From: Arcticibacter tournemirensis
Lineage (GTDB): Bacteria; Bacteroidota; Bacteroidia; Sphingobacteriales; Sphingobacteriaceae
DNA: 64,000 nucleotides
Reading direction: 5' to 3'
Assembly: GCF_006716645.1 (NCBI RefSeq)
Contig: NZ_VFPL01000001.1
Location: 4,340,001-4,404,000, forward strand
Part shown: one piece after another, positions 36,609-46,342 of the stretch
Layout: the number at the start of each line of letters is the position of its first letter
Position numbering within the stretch: position 1 is the first letter of the stretch
Notes under the pieces: model-generated
Databases searched by the model: none
The model's input: only the letters and a program-made list of their open reading frames with translations
What the model was told of the DNA's origin: nothing
Program-made: the position numbers and the translations under genes

Positions 36609-39600
36609 AATGTCCTTCCAGCCATACTCTGGCGTTTACGAAAGCTTCAAACCACGGCGACACCTCATCCTTACGTCCTGCAGGGTAATTAGCCCACTGC
36701 CACTGAAGAAGCGAACGTTCTATGTGCGGCATTGTCACGAGGTGTCTTCCGGTCCTGTCGCAAAGGATTCCTGTATTATAGCCCGATCCGTTCGGATTAG
36801 CCGGATAACCTTCATATCCATACTTGGCAACAATCTGATATTTGTCTTCTGTATAAGGGAGCTCAAACTTGCCTTCTCCGTGTGAGATCCATACACCGAG
36901 AGTTGATCCGGCGAGGCTCGACAGCATCACCGATTTATTCTCCTGAATAGTCAGCGAGGTAAAGCCCGATTCGTGTTTGCCGCTATCATTATGCAGCATC
37001 TTTGGTTTATTATCATGATCATCGTTGATCAGTCCCAGCTCCACAAACAGCTGGCAGCCATTACAAATGCCAATGGAAAGAGTATCCTCACGTTTGAAGA
37101 AATTCTCCAGTGCGATCCTTGCTTTCTCATTATATAGGAAAGCTCCTGCCCATCCTTTAGCTGAACCGAGCACATCGGAATTGGAAAAGCCTCCAACTGC
37201 GCCTATAAAACGAATATCTTCCAAAGTTTCCCTTCCGGAGATCAAATCCGTCATGTGAACATCTTTCACATCAAAGCCGGCGAGATACATGGCATTGGCC
37301 AGCTCTCTTTCAGAGTTGCTGCCCTTCTCGCGAAGGATCGCCGCCTTAATCCTTGGCTTTGCAGGATCCAAAACCGGTTTCTTCCCGTTGAAATCCGGCG
37401 GGAACTTATATTTCAGAACCTGGAACTTATAGTTATCAAAACGCTCCTTTGCCTTTACCGGTCCGCTTTGCTTCTGATCAAGAAGATACGAGGTTTTGAA
37501 CCACACATCGCGTAACTGGTCAATGTCAAAATTCCATTCACCTGTACCGTTCTTCACTTTCAGCAAGGACTCGGAACTAACCTCCCCGATCTTATAGTAG
37601 GTAATCCCCTTTGATTCGAGAATGGATTCTACTGCCTGATCAGCCTGGAATACCAATGCAATATTTTCTGAAAAAAGAGTCTCAATGATGTCCTGATCTC
37701 CAAGAGGCGACAAGTCGATACTGGCTCCCAGACCACGATCAGCAAAGCAAAGCTCCAGCAAGGTAGTGATCAATCCACCGCTTCCGATGTCATGCCCTGC
37801 CTGAATATGGCCGGCTTTGATTAAACCTTGTACGGTGTCGAACACATTTTTAAATTCAGCTGCGTTCCTGATATCGGGAGTTTCCGAGCCAATTTTATTC
37901 AGGATTTGAGCGAAAGAAGATCCGCCAAGCTTAAAGCGATCGCCAGAAAGACTAATATAATAAATAGAACCGCCATCTTTGCGAAGGACAGGCTCAACGG
38001 TAGCTGTTATATCGTCGCAATGACCAGCAGCAGAAATAATTACAGTTCCTGGTGCGATCACCTCCTTGTCTTTGTACTTCTGCTTCATCGACAGGGAGTC
38101 TTTACCAGTAGGAATGTTGATACCCAGTTCGATTGCAAAGTCGGAACAAGCCTTCACCGCTTTATACAAGCGGGCGTCCTCGCCCTCATTTTTGCATGCC
38201 CACATCCAGTTAGCTGAGAGCGATACACTCGTCAGGCCGTCTTTCAAAGGAGCCCAGACTATATTCGAAAGAGCTTCAGCGATAGCATTCCGGCTACCTG
38301 CCGCCGGATCAATAAGAGCAGAAAGGGGAGCATGACCTATAGAGGTCGCAATCCCATCCTTTCCCTGGAAATCCAGCGCCATTACCCCGCAGTTGTTTAA
38401 AGGCAGCTGAAGGGGACCAGCACATTGTTGTGTAGCAACCCGGCCGCCAACGCAACGGTCGACTTTATTCACAAGCCAGTCTTTACAAGCTACCGCTTCC
38501 AGTTGCAGTACCTGCTCAAGGTAAGTTTCAAGCTTACTCACATCGTATACAACCGGCTCATATTTTGTTTCGACGGTTTTATCCTGCATCACCGTTTTCG
38601 GGGAACTTCCAAACATATCCTCCATCTTCAGGTCCATCGGCTTAGCTCCGCTCACCTGAGATTCAAAACTGAAACGATGGTCGCCTGTTACCGTACCCAC
38701 AGTATACATTGGAGCACGCTCCCTGTCAGCGATCTTCTGCAGGGTGTCCAGGTTCTCCTCTCCGATCACCAGGCCCATACGTTCCTGCGATTCGTTACCG
38801 ATAATTTCCTTGGCAGAAAGCGTTGGATCTCCTACCGGCAACTTATCAAGATCTATTTTACCGCCGGTTTCTTCTACCAGCTCCGAAAGGCAATTCAGAT
38901 GGCCACCTGCACCGTGGTCATGTATGGATACGATCGCGTTGTTGTCGCTTTCAACCATGCCCCGAACGGCGTTGGCAACCCGTTTTTGCATCTCCGGATT
39001 CGAGCGCTGCACCGCATTGAGCTCAATTCCCGATTCGAAGGCGCCGGTATCAGCCGAAGATACAGCCGCCCCGCCCATACCGATACGGTAATTATCACCA
39101 CCGAGGACTACGATCTTGTCGTTTTGCTTCGGTGTATATTTTTTTGCCTGGTCGGCTTTCCCATACCCTATCCCTCCTGCCTGCATGATCACCTTATCGT
39201 ACCCGAGGATCCTCGAGTTTTCCTCATGTTCAAACGTTAGGACGGAACCTGCGATCAGCGGCTGGCCAAACTTATTTCCGAAATCGGACGCACCGTTCGA
39301 TGCTTTAATCAGGATATCAACCGGTGTTTGGTACAACCATTCCCTTTCCTGTACTGCGTTTTCCCAGGGCCTGTCTTTTGTAAGACGTGAAAGAGCAGTC
39401 ATATATACTGCCGTTCCCGCGAGAGGAACAGCGCCTTGTCCGCCTGCCAGACGGTCCCTGATCTCCCCTCCGGAGCCGGTTGCCGCACCGTTAAAGGGTT
39501 CTACTGTTGTAGGGAAATTATGTGTTTCGGCTTTCACCGAAATAACCGATTCAAAATCCTTTATTTCATAATATGCAGGAACATCAGGCCTTTGGGGAGC

Positions 39601-40266
39601 AAACTGCTGCACCACCGGTCCTTTCAGGAAGGCTACATTATCTTTATAAGCAGAAACGATCCCGTTGGGATGAGCTTCAGACGTTTTACGGATAAGTTTA
39701 AATAACGATACCGGCTGTTCCTGTCCGTCTATAACAAATGTTCCGTTGAAGATTTTATGACGGCAGTGTTCTGAATTTACCTGAGAGAAGCCGAATACTT
39801 CGGAGTCGGTGAGCTTACGCCCCAGTTTGTTAGCAAGACCATTCAGATATTCAATTTCCTCTTCGCTCAGCGAAAGCCCTTCCTGCTGATTGTAAGCAGC
39901 GATATCGTCAATTTCAAGAATTGGCTCAGGCTTGATATGGATGGTAAAAATATCCTGGTCCAGTTCCTTATACTTCTGCGAAAGCATCGGGTCGAAATCC
40001 TTAAAATCAGCTGTTACTCTTGTATACTCCTCTATCCTCAATATTCCATGGATATCCATATTTTGAGTGATCTCAACAGCGTTCGTACTCCAGGGAGTAA
40101 CCATTGCTGCACGGGGTCCTACAAAATAGTCCTGGATTTTTGAGTCCTGTACTAACTGAGCGCTACCAAAAAGCCAGCTTAATTTAGAAATATCTGAAGA
40201 ATCAAGGGTTTCTGGTTTTTGTACTGCGTAGACTGTATTCGCCTTATTGGAAAAAAAGTATATCAT
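36607..40266 (-). CDS. purL: Phosphoribosylformylglycinamidine synthase, single-chain
   Basis: A 1219-residue enzyme of the large type that fuses the PurL synthetase and PurQ glutaminase parts. It converts FGAR, glutamine and ATP to FGAM in purine synthesis. N-terminal PurS-like and linker regions lead to ETHNFPTTVEPFNGAATGSGGEIRD and a second AIRS-type half (GKDSLSMKQKY). The class-I glutaminase has its Cys in ICNGCQLFVELGL (C1071) with His/Glu in SHGEGKFELP and a late PHIERS. Both parts look intact. It is an isolated housekeeping gene between PUL2 and the GH31 gene. Confidence 0.97.
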   Translation of the reverse strand: MIYFFSNKANTVYAVQKPETLDSSDISKLSWLFGSAQLVQDSKIQDYFVGPRAAMVTPWSTNAVEITQNMDIHGILRIEEYTRVTADFKDFDPMLSQKYKELDQDIFTIHIKPEPILEIDDIAAYNQQEGLSLSEEEIEYLNGLANKLGRKLTDSEVFGFSQVNSEHCRHKIFNGTFVIDGQEQPVSLFKLIRKTSEAHPNGIVSAYKDNVAFLKGPVVQQFAPQRPDVPAYYEIKDFESVISVKAETHNFPTTVEPFNGAATGSGGEIRDRLAGGQGAVPLAGTAVYMTALSRLTKDRPWENAVQEREWLYQTPVDILIKASNGASDFGNKFGQPLIAGSVLTFEHEENSRILGYDKVIMQAGGIGYGKADQAKKYTPKQNDKIVVLGGDNYRIGMGGAAVSSADTGAFESGIELNAVQRSNPEMQKRVANAVRGMVESDNNAIVSIHDHGAGGHLNCLSELVEETGGKIDLDKLPVGDPTLSAKEIIGNESQERMGLVIGEENLDTLQKIADRERAPMYTVGTVTGDHRFSFESQVSGAKPMDLKMEDMFGSSPKTVMQDKTVETKYEPVVYDVSKLETYLEQVLQLEAVACKDWLVNKVDRCVGGRVATQQCAGPLQLPLNNCGVMALDFQGKDGIATSIGHAPLSALIDPAAGSRNAIAEALSNIVWAPLKDGLTSVSLSANWMWACKNEGEDARLYKAVKACSDFAIELGINIPTGKDSLSMKQKYKDKEVIAPGTVIISAAGHCDDITATVEPVLRKDGGSIYYISLSGDRFKLGGSSFAQILNKIGSETPDIRNAAEFKNVFDTVQGLIKAGHIQAGHDIGSGGLITTLLELCFADRGLGASIDLSPLGDQDIIETLFSENIALVFQADQAVESILESKGITYYKIGEVSSESLLKVKNGTGEWNFDIDQLRDVWFKTSYLLDQKQSGPVKAKERFDNYKFQVLKYKFPPDFNGKKPVLDPAKPRIKAAILREKGSNSERELANAMYLAGFDVKDVHMTDLISGRETLEDIRFIGAVGGFSNSDVLGSAKGWAGAFLYNEKARIALENFFKREDTLSIGICNGCQLFVELGLINDDHDNKPKMLHNDSGKHESGFTSLTIQENKSVMLSSLAGSTLGVWISHGEGKFELPYTEDKYQIVAKYGYEGYPANPNGSGYNTGILCDRTGRHLVTMPHIERSLLQWQWANYPAGRKDEVSPWFEAFVNARVWLEGH

Positions 40267-40282
40267 GGTCTTACCTAAGCCA

Positions 40283-40290
40283 CAAAGTTA
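40283..40290 (-). promoter_or_regulatory. Putative -7 element of purL
   Basis: TAACTTTG on the minus strand fits TAnnTTTG, 17 bases before the purL ATG, implying a very short leader. Confidence 0.45.
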
Positions 40291-40348
40291 TAAGATTCTT
40301 GCCTATGTGGGAAATCAGCCCGCCAGATTTTCGGGGTAAACGTCTATT

Positions 40349-42964
40349 TTAACCGCCGAGACCCAAATAACCCAGATACCATGACTCAGTTTCCTTCTTT
40401 AAGCCAAGAGGTTTAATAATTTCGGGCATTTTATTATAATTTTCATTAAACGTTCTGATAAGCTCCTCAAACTTTTCGGGTGAATACTCTAGCTGACGGT
40501 TTGTTTCCTCCGTTTTTCCGAGCATGTTCGGTAAAACCAGGCTACGCCCTTCTTTAAACTTAAGTTCAGTTGTTGCTTTAGTTAAACGCTTGAATCTTTC
40601 CTTAATGCCGTTGTTAATGTCAGTATGTGTGCCGCCAGGATAGCGTACCAGCACCTCCGCCTGTTCTGTACATGACGACTGCGGCAAAACTATACTGACG
40701 CTTAACTCCCTTCCGTTGTAATTCCAGCCTTCGCTATTAAGATCATCCGCTTTATAACTCAGCGGCTTTCCGTTTACCATCACATCTGCAGGCATCCTCG
40801 ATCCGTAAAGAGTTAACTCATACACCCTGCTATCTTTCATCTCCTTGTACTTCCCTTCTCTTGGCGAGATGCTTACCTTCAAAGATCCGTCCTGCTGCAG
40901 TCCGGTTTTAAAAGCAGTATAAGCGTACTCCTTAGAATAATTCTTATCATTGCCGTTATCTTCGTACATCCTCGACGCGCTGCTGCCTCCCGGAAAAATG
41001 CCCAGTTTGATCCTGTCAGGATTATCACTCAGGTTTTTCACATCGTTGCCAAACATCGGTAAAATAGCGCCTGCCTTCACATATACAGGATACTCATCAA
41101 TAGAGAATTCTCTCTCAAGTGTCTGGCCTCCCTTTAAAAGGGTACCCGTATGCCATTCATACCAATCGTTTCCTGCCGGCAGCCACACTTTTACTTTAGC
41201 AAAACCGTTCACCAAAGGCGTAGCCAGAGGGGCAACAAGAATATCATCCCCAAACTGATACTGCCGGCTGAAATCGTAAGCTTCCTGTTTTTCAGGATTA
41301 TCGTAATACATAGGCCTGCAAAGTGAAATACCTGTATCATAAGTCTTTCTTGCCATGGTATAGATATACGGAACAAGAGAATAACGCAGCCTGATGGCAT
41401 CGTACTGCGCATTGAAATAGTCACCCCTGAAATTCCAGATCTCCTTATTTAAAACGGAGCTCTTTGTAGAATGGGTTCTGAATACAGGACTTAGAGCACC
41501 ATACTGCATCCAACGGGTGTACAATTCTGGCTCAAGTGTTCCCCCGTCCCGGTCTTTGAACATATGCCCCCCGATATCATGGCTCCAGTAGCCATACAGC
41601 ACGTTTGACGCCGCATTCGTAAAGTAGGGCTGAAACTCGAGCGATTTCCAGGATATTATTGCATCGCCTGAAAAACCGATCTGATACCGGTGGTTTCCAA
41701 GTCCGCCCCAGCGGTGATAAAGCATCGGCCGGGTATCCCTGTTCCGTTCCATATCACTAAAGAACAAATAGTTAAGCCACCAGGTATTCTGCAGTCCCTT
41801 AATCTGCTTATCTTCCAGCCATTGCTGCCAGTCGAGCCACCAGAAATCCACGCCCTGCTTTTCCATCGGCCTGAGCACAACATCAAACAGGTTTTGTACA
41901 AACTTCTTATTCGAACCTTCATATGGAATATTCCTGCGGCTCGTCGTATCAAAATTCATTTTCCTTGCAAACTCTCCGTACTGCTTTTCAAAAGGAGCTA
42001 TCCCCGAAGCCGGGTGAAGGTTCAAGGTTGTCTTTAGATTTTTGGAGTCGGTCCATTTCAAAAACCGCTCAGGATTAGAGAAAAGTCCGCTGTCCCAGGT
42101 CCAGCCGGTCCACCACTTACGCTGGCCAAATTCGTCCGGTTTCGCGTTAATGCTATCGGTAGAGTGCCAGTCCATATCAATTACCAAAACATCGAGAGGC
42201 ACATTAAACTTTTCAAAGTTACTCACCAGGTCCCGAAGTTCATTATCAGAGTAGCTCCAGTATCTCGACCACCAGTAGCCAAAAGCATAACGCGGAGGCA
42301 GCGGAACTTTTCCCGCTATCTTCGTATAATCAGCAAGGGCCGCCTTGTAGTTGTGCCCGTAACCCATAAAGTACCAGTCCTGGACATTGCCTGCGTGCCG
42401 CTGAGTTACCCAGGGCCAGTCGCTTTTATCAAACAGAAATGATTGTGAGTCGTCCAGCAGATGCCACCCATCTCTTGAAAGCAGTCCATCCTCCAGCTTC
42501 ATTTTCTTACCCTTTTTGTCCGTGTCGCCATCAAACCCGTCGAGAGTACGGTATGTTCCTTTTAAGTTGGCCTTCTCAACCTGCCCGGGCCGCCAGGTAA
42601 AACCATCTTTCTTTTGTTTCAGATACTTTACAGAAAGATTCTCAGCAGTAAACTTACCCGTGTTTACACGATATTTCAGCTCAAGCTCTTCCGTTCGTAT
42701 CGTTAGCCAGTCGCCTTTTCTTACACTACTGAATTTCGGAACCGGAAGATTGCGGTTCACAACAACAAAAGAGGCATTATTGGTAAAAGAGGCGGTGCTG
42801 TCCCACTCCATCCGGATCACACGGGGAGTCAACACGGTAAATCGTACATCTTTGCCCGCTTTAACGATAGCGCTGTCTTTGGCCAGCGGATTGTTTTGAG
42901 CAAATGAAGGAATAGAAAAAGTAAGGGTAATAAGAGTGATTATACCCGTGGAAATTTTAGACAT
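40349..42964 (-). CDS. GH31 alpha-glycosidase (alpha-glucosidase/alpha-xylosidase group), exported
   Basis: About 871 residues from MSKISTGIITLITLTFSIPSFAQ; an in-frame Met seven codons earlier (42985) is possible. The N-terminal GH31 beta-sandwich is followed by the TIM barrel: PLDVLVIDMDWH, DFWWLDWQQW (nucleophile D378), GFSGDAIISW (acid/base D434) and YWSHDIGGHM, then RTHSTK and the proximal and distal C-terminal beta domains (DUF5110-like). The last 80 residues are a charged helical tail. Substrate is an alpha-glucoside, alpha-xyloside or alpha-galactoside; sequence alone does not settle it. It lies alone between purL and the GH109-like gene, with its own -7 element. Confidence 0.92.
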   Translation of the reverse strand: MSKISTGIITLITLTFSIPSFAQNNPLAKDSAIVKAGKDVRFTVLTPRVIRMEWDSTASFTNNASFVVVNRNLPVPKFSSVRKGDWLTIRTEELELKYRVNTGKFTAENLSVKYLKQKKDGFTWRPGQVEKANLKGTYRTLDGFDGDTDKKGKKMKLEDGLLSRDGWHLLDDSQSFLFDKSDWPWVTQRHAGNVQDWYFMGYGHNYKAALADYTKIAGKVPLPPRYAFGYWWSRYWSYSDNELRDLVSNFEKFNVPLDVLVIDMDWHSTDSINAKPDEFGQRKWWTGWTWDSGLFSNPERFLKWTDSKNLKTTLNLHPASGIAPFEKQYGEFARKMNFDTTSRRNIPYEGSNKKFVQNLFDVVLRPMEKQGVDFWWLDWQQWLEDKQIKGLQNTWWLNYLFFSDMERNRDTRPMLYHRWGGLGNHRYQIGFSGDAIISWKSLEFQPYFTNAASNVLYGYWSHDIGGHMFKDRDGGTLEPELYTRWMQYGALSPVFRTHSTKSSVLNKEIWNFRGDYFNAQYDAIRLRYSLVPYIYTMARKTYDTGISLCRPMYYDNPEKQEAYDFSRQYQFGDDILVAPLATPLVNGFAKVKVWLPAGNDWYEWHTGTLLKGGQTLEREFSIDEYPVYVKAGAILPMFGNDVKNLSDNPDRIKLGIFPGGSSASRMYEDNGNDKNYSKEYAYTAFKTGLQQDGSLKVSISPREGKYKEMKDSRVYELTLYGSRMPADVMVNGKPLSYKADDLNSEGWNYNGRELSVSIVLPQSSCTEQAEVLVRYPGGTHTDINNGIKERFKRLTKATTELKFKEGRSLVLPNMLGKTEETNRQLEYSPEKFEELIRTFNENYNKMPEIIKPLGLKKETESWYLGYLGLGG

Positions 42965-43038
42965 TACTTTAAGGAATATAAACATTGGTCAAAACCATTG
43001 CGGGGAATGATTTGAGAAAATACCCCGAATGGACAGAA

Positions 43039-43046
43039 CAAATATA
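43039..43046 (-). promoter_or_regulatory. Putative -7 element of the GH31 gene
   Basis: TATATTTG on the minus strand fits TAnnTTTG, about 75 bases upstream of the chosen start. Confidence 0.4.
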
Positions 43047-43079
43047 GATACCTTAATTAAATATCAAAACCACTTCCTC

Positions 43080-44432
43080 TTAAAACCCTGAGTCATCCAG
43101 AGCGAAGGTATTTTTCCGGCTTTTCCACTTCCCTTTAGTAAAATCAGGAAACTCCTGAGGCTGGTTACCTTCTGATATCGACTTTTGAGAAAGAGGAAGA
43201 ATTACGCTCATAGTTACAGAATCATACACATCAATAGGAGTCTGCTTTTTCTGTTTTACAGATTGAACGAAGGCATTAAACACATACCAGTCCATGCCCC
43301 CATGACCGGCGCCTTCAGCCTTTGCTGCATATTTTTTCCAAAGCGGGTGATCATATTTTTCCAGCCATTCTTTTGCCGGATCCCATTTATCATAGTTTTT
43401 TGATTTCCCCTCAATATAAATTGAATCAGCTACATCCATCCACAAGCCTTCCGTTCCCTGAACCCGGAATCCTAAGGAATAAGGTCGTGGCAAATGGGTG
43501 TCGTGACTTAGTATCACAGTCTCGCCGTTAGCGCAATTAATTGTTGTAGTGACCACATCGCCATTCTTATAATCGAGCTTTGCATTTTTATGGCCGGGCG
43601 ACATTTTTTCAACATACGAACTCAAGCCTCTGGCTTTAGAAGCGAAGGAAACCATATTAGTAAATCTGTTTCCGCTATTAATGTCAATATAGTGCATCAA
43701 GGGACCGATTCCATGGGTGGGATAGATATCGGCATTCAGATCAATGTTATACTGAGTTCGCCATTGCGCCTCTCCAATCGATGCCTCCTGTCCAAACTCT
43801 ACTCCCTTTCCATAAAAATGCTTGCCATCGTTAAATAATACAGGTCTCAAATCATGCTGATACCCCCCTTCCAGATGTACCAGTTCGCCAAACAAGCCAT
43901 TCCGAACCATATTCAAAACAGCCATTACGTCACGACGGTAACATACGTTTTCCAGCGTCATGTAAGGAACGCCGGTTTTCTCCGAGGTGTTTACGATATC
44001 CCAATGGTCGTCAACGGTTAATCCGGCTATTACCTCACATCCCACGTACTTACCTGCATTCATCGCATCTACCGCCTGGTCTTTATGGAAGGCCCATGGC
44101 GTAGAAATAATAACACCGTCGATATCTTTCCTTTCAAGTAGCTTTTTATAAGCGTCAACGCCTCCCGTGTACTCTTTCGGAAGCACTTTGCCGGCCTTTA
44201 CAAACTGTTCCCTGCACAATTTCAACGAGCTTTCCTGCGTATCACAGATAGCTACAATCTCAACATCGTCCCTTAATAACCCTTCATTTATATGATTTCT
44301 TCCCCGAAGGCCCACTCCGATATAGCCCAGTCTTACAACACCCCGGTCCTTTGCAAATAAAACCCCCGAGGGAAGAATAGTTAATCCAGCTGCCGCGATG
44401 GCACTCTGGGCAATGAAATCTCTACGGTTCAT
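43080..44432 (-). CDS. GH109-like, NAD-dependent alpha-N-acetylgalactosaminidase/oxidoreductase-fold protein, exported
   Basis: A 450-residue protein with a twin-arginine-like start (MNRRDFIAQSAIAAAGLTILPSG), which suits export of a folded, cofactor-loaded enzyme. The Rossmann motif GYIGVGLRG (36-44) and CDTQES mark the Gfo/Idh/MocA fold. GH109-type blocks are present: GCEVIAGLTVDDHWDIV, ENVCYRRDVMAVLNMVRNGLFGE, DIYPTHGIGP (Y237, H240) and GHGGMDWYVF. GH109 enzymes cleave alpha-GalNAc (blood-group A type) or related sugars through NAD-dependent oxidation-elimination. A plain oxidoreductase role cannot be excluded, since many relatives are untested. Confidence 0.85.
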   Translation of the reverse strand: MNRRDFIAQSAIAAAGLTILPSGVLFAKDRGVVRLGYIGVGLRGRNHINEGLLRDDVEIVAICDTQESSLKLCREQFVKAGKVLPKEYTGGVDAYKKLLERKDIDGVIISTPWAFHKDQAVDAMNAGKYVGCEVIAGLTVDDHWDIVNTSEKTGVPYMTLENVCYRRDVMAVLNMVRNGLFGELVHLEGGYQHDLRPVLFNDGKHFYGKGVEFGQEASIGEAQWRTQYNIDLNADIYPTHGIGPLMHYIDINSGNRFTNMVSFASKARGLSSYVEKMSPGHKNAKLDYKNGDVVTTTINCANGETVILSHDTHLPRPYSLGFRVQGTEGLWMDVADSIYIEGKSKNYDKWDPAKEWLEKYDHPLWKKYAAKAEGAGHGGMDWYVFNAFVQSVKQKKQTPIDVYDSVTMSVILPLSQKSISEGNQPQEFPDFTKGKWKSRKNTFALDDSGF

Positions 44433-44517
44433 AGTTCTTTTTATCCTGTTATTGAAGGACTAAATATATTAATTAATGAGATTTTATTTTAAGTTTTCAA
44501 CTTCTTTTGGCCGCAAG

Positions 44518-44871
44518 TCACTTTACCTGCCATAAGTTACCACCTTCTTTAGACTCCAGTTCTTCCGAAGAACGGATGATAAACTCGTAAGACAGAGATC
44601 CTGACAATTGCACTTTAAGGGTTTTTCCTGAAACAGAATAGGTTCCGGAAGAAATGATATCACCCATATGCAGCATGCTTACTTTATTTCCGGGAAGAAG
44701 GGTTAGCATACCACAGCCTGTTTCGCCATAACGCATAGCATTTGTAAGACAGATCTCAGTATAGGTTTTACTTTCGAGGTCGCCTAACGGATCTTCAACC
44801 TTGTTCTTCTTGCAGGAATAAACGAAAAACAACAATATGACGAACAGAGGAGCACACTTTAAAAGCTTCAT
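44518..44871 (-). CDS. Small lipoprotein, META/lipocalin-like size, function unknown
   Basis: About 117 residues from MKLLKCAPLFVILLFFVYSCKKNKVEDP, a clear lipoprotein signal; a longer frame from 44907 would hide it. The mature part (GNKVSMLHMGDIISSGTYSVSGKTLKVQL) reads like a small beta-barrel or beta-sandwich with alternating strands, as in lipocalin-like Bacteroidota lipoproteins. It lies between the GH109-like and alkaline-phosphatase-superfamily genes on the same strand. No function is assigned. Confidence 0.75.
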   Translation of the reverse strand: MKLLKCAPLFVILLFFVYSCKKNKVEDPLGDLESKTYTEICLTNAMRYGETGCGMLTLLPGNKVSMLHMGDIISSGTYSVSGKTLKVQLSGSLSYEFIIRSSEELESKEGGNLWQVK

Positions 44872-44936
44872 AAAATAGGTTTTTGTTATTACGGGAGAGT
44901 ATAACAAATCGCTACAGTGAAGCTTCCGTTCCGGAA

Positions 44937-46220
44937 CTACCGCGGTTCCTTTTTGAGCACTGACTTCAGTACCTTCAGGCGCCCGTCAATCGTTTCCTGA
45001 AGATTTAATCCTAATATTTCAGCGACCAGAGGATATACATGAACATTTTCGAAAGCAGGAATCTGCATGTTGGATCGAAAGGCAGGTCCCCACGCGATAA
45101 AAGTCGCATGCATGTCTTTCACATTGTAAGGATCGTAACCATGTTGTCCCGGGTTAAATTGCCGGTTCGAAAAATATCCCGGCCAATCTGCTGCTAACAA
45201 AACATCAGCAATACGACCCGCAGAGTCATCTTTCGCCGAATAATGCCAGTGAGAGGGAGTATTAAATTTCGTATAAACCTTATAGCCCTTCTCATTCTTT
45301 TTAAGTTTGGTATAAACCGTGTGAATGTCTTCCTTATTCTTAACAAAAACATCCAGCATTGTTCCGCTGCCCGAAATCGTATATTGGGCAGTGTCCGCCG
45401 GAATGTCCGAGATCAGCAGTGGACGCTCATTGTTCGCCTTAGTCATTCCATGATCAGATACAAAAATGAAATTCACGGGGAGACCTGTCTTTTTAACCTC
45501 TTCCGTTAACTTTCGTACGGCGGAATCAACAAACAGCACCGCGTTCCTGGTTTCTAGGGCGTCAGGACCATGCTGGTGGGCTTCATGGTCCACTTCGGGC
45601 ATATAGAATGTTATTAAATGCGGACGTTCACTTTCCGGAAGCTTTAACCAGTTTACGGTAGCCTGAATTCTGCTATCGATGTCAATTCTCTCGTTATATG
45701 GATACCAGTACGTCGGCCTTGTGTTTTTAATTGCAGCCTCCGAGCCTACCCAGTAAAAGCTAGCGCTTAACATCTGCTGTTGCTCGGCAAGCACCCAAAG
45801 AGGAGTTCCGCCATACCAACTTCCATCCTTTACTGCCTTTTTATCCGACGAAGAGTACGACTTTTCACGCTGCGGATCATAAAAACTATTATCTATTAAG
45901 CCATGATGAGAAGGATACATCCCGGTAACCAATGTATAGTGATTAGGAAATGTTGAGGAAGGAAACGAAGGGATCATGGACGCCGCATGAACACCGTGCT
46001 TTCTCATCGACAGGAGAAAACTTGCTCCGTACTTCTTATCAAAGTCATGCCTGAAGCCGTCTGCCGATATTAAAATCACATACGGCTTCTTCTGCTGTGC
46101 CAAACTGTTTTTCCGATTGGGAACTACTTTCTGAGAGGTGTCAGTTTGAGCCTTTGATGACTGTAAAAAGGATATCAGGAAAAAAAGAAAAAACAAACTA
46201 ACCCGCAGAAGATGTAACAT
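44937..46220 (-). CDS. Alkaline-phosphatase-superfamily nucleotide pyrophosphatase/phosphodiesterase (NPP-like), exported
   Basis: About 427 residues from MLHLLRVSLFFLFFLISFLQSSKAQ; seven more residues are possible from 46241. NPP hallmarks are present: VILISADGFRHDFD (first metal site), MIPSFPSSTFPNHYTLVTGMYPSHHG with the nucleophile Thr/Ser in STFPN, PEVDHEAHQHGP, FVSDHGM and an HGYDP near the end. The superfamily hydrolyses phosphodiesters or pyrophosphates of nucleotides, lipids or sugars in the periplasm. Its substrate is not readable from sequence. A promoter-like -7 element lies just upstream. Confidence 0.92.
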   Translation of the reverse strand: MLHLLRVSLFFLFFLISFLQSSKAQTDTSQKVVPNRKNSLAQQKKPYVILISADGFRHDFDKKYGASFLLSMRKHGVHAASMIPSFPSSTFPNHYTLVTGMYPSHHGLIDNSFYDPQREKSYSSSDKKAVKDGSWYGGTPLWVLAEQQQMLSASFYWVGSEAAIKNTRPTYWYPYNERIDIDSRIQATVNWLKLPESERPHLITFYMPEVDHEAHQHGPDALETRNAVLFVDSAVRKLTEEVKKTGLPVNFIFVSDHGMTKANNERPLLISDIPADTAQYTISGSGTMLDVFVKNKEDIHTVYTKLKKNEKGYKVYTKFNTPSHWHYSAKDDSAGRIADVLLAADWPGYFSNRQFNPGQHGYDPYNVKDMHATFIAWGPAFRSNMQIPAFENVHVYPLVAEILGLNLQETIDGRLKVLKSVLKKEPR

Positions 46221-46266
46221 AATATGATTCTCAAACTTCACAATGCACTAGCCGTGATAAGACACA

Positions 46267-46274
46267 CAAATGTA
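46267..46274 (-). promoter_or_regulatory. Putative -7 element of the NPP-like gene
   Basis: TACATTTG on the minus strand fits TAnnTTTG, about 47 bases before the chosen start. Confidence 0.45.
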
Positions 46275-46342
46275 CTAAATAAACGCTTTTGACGGCCTTA
46301 TTTGAGATTCCGGTTTGTTTCCTGACGTGAGAATGACGACGC

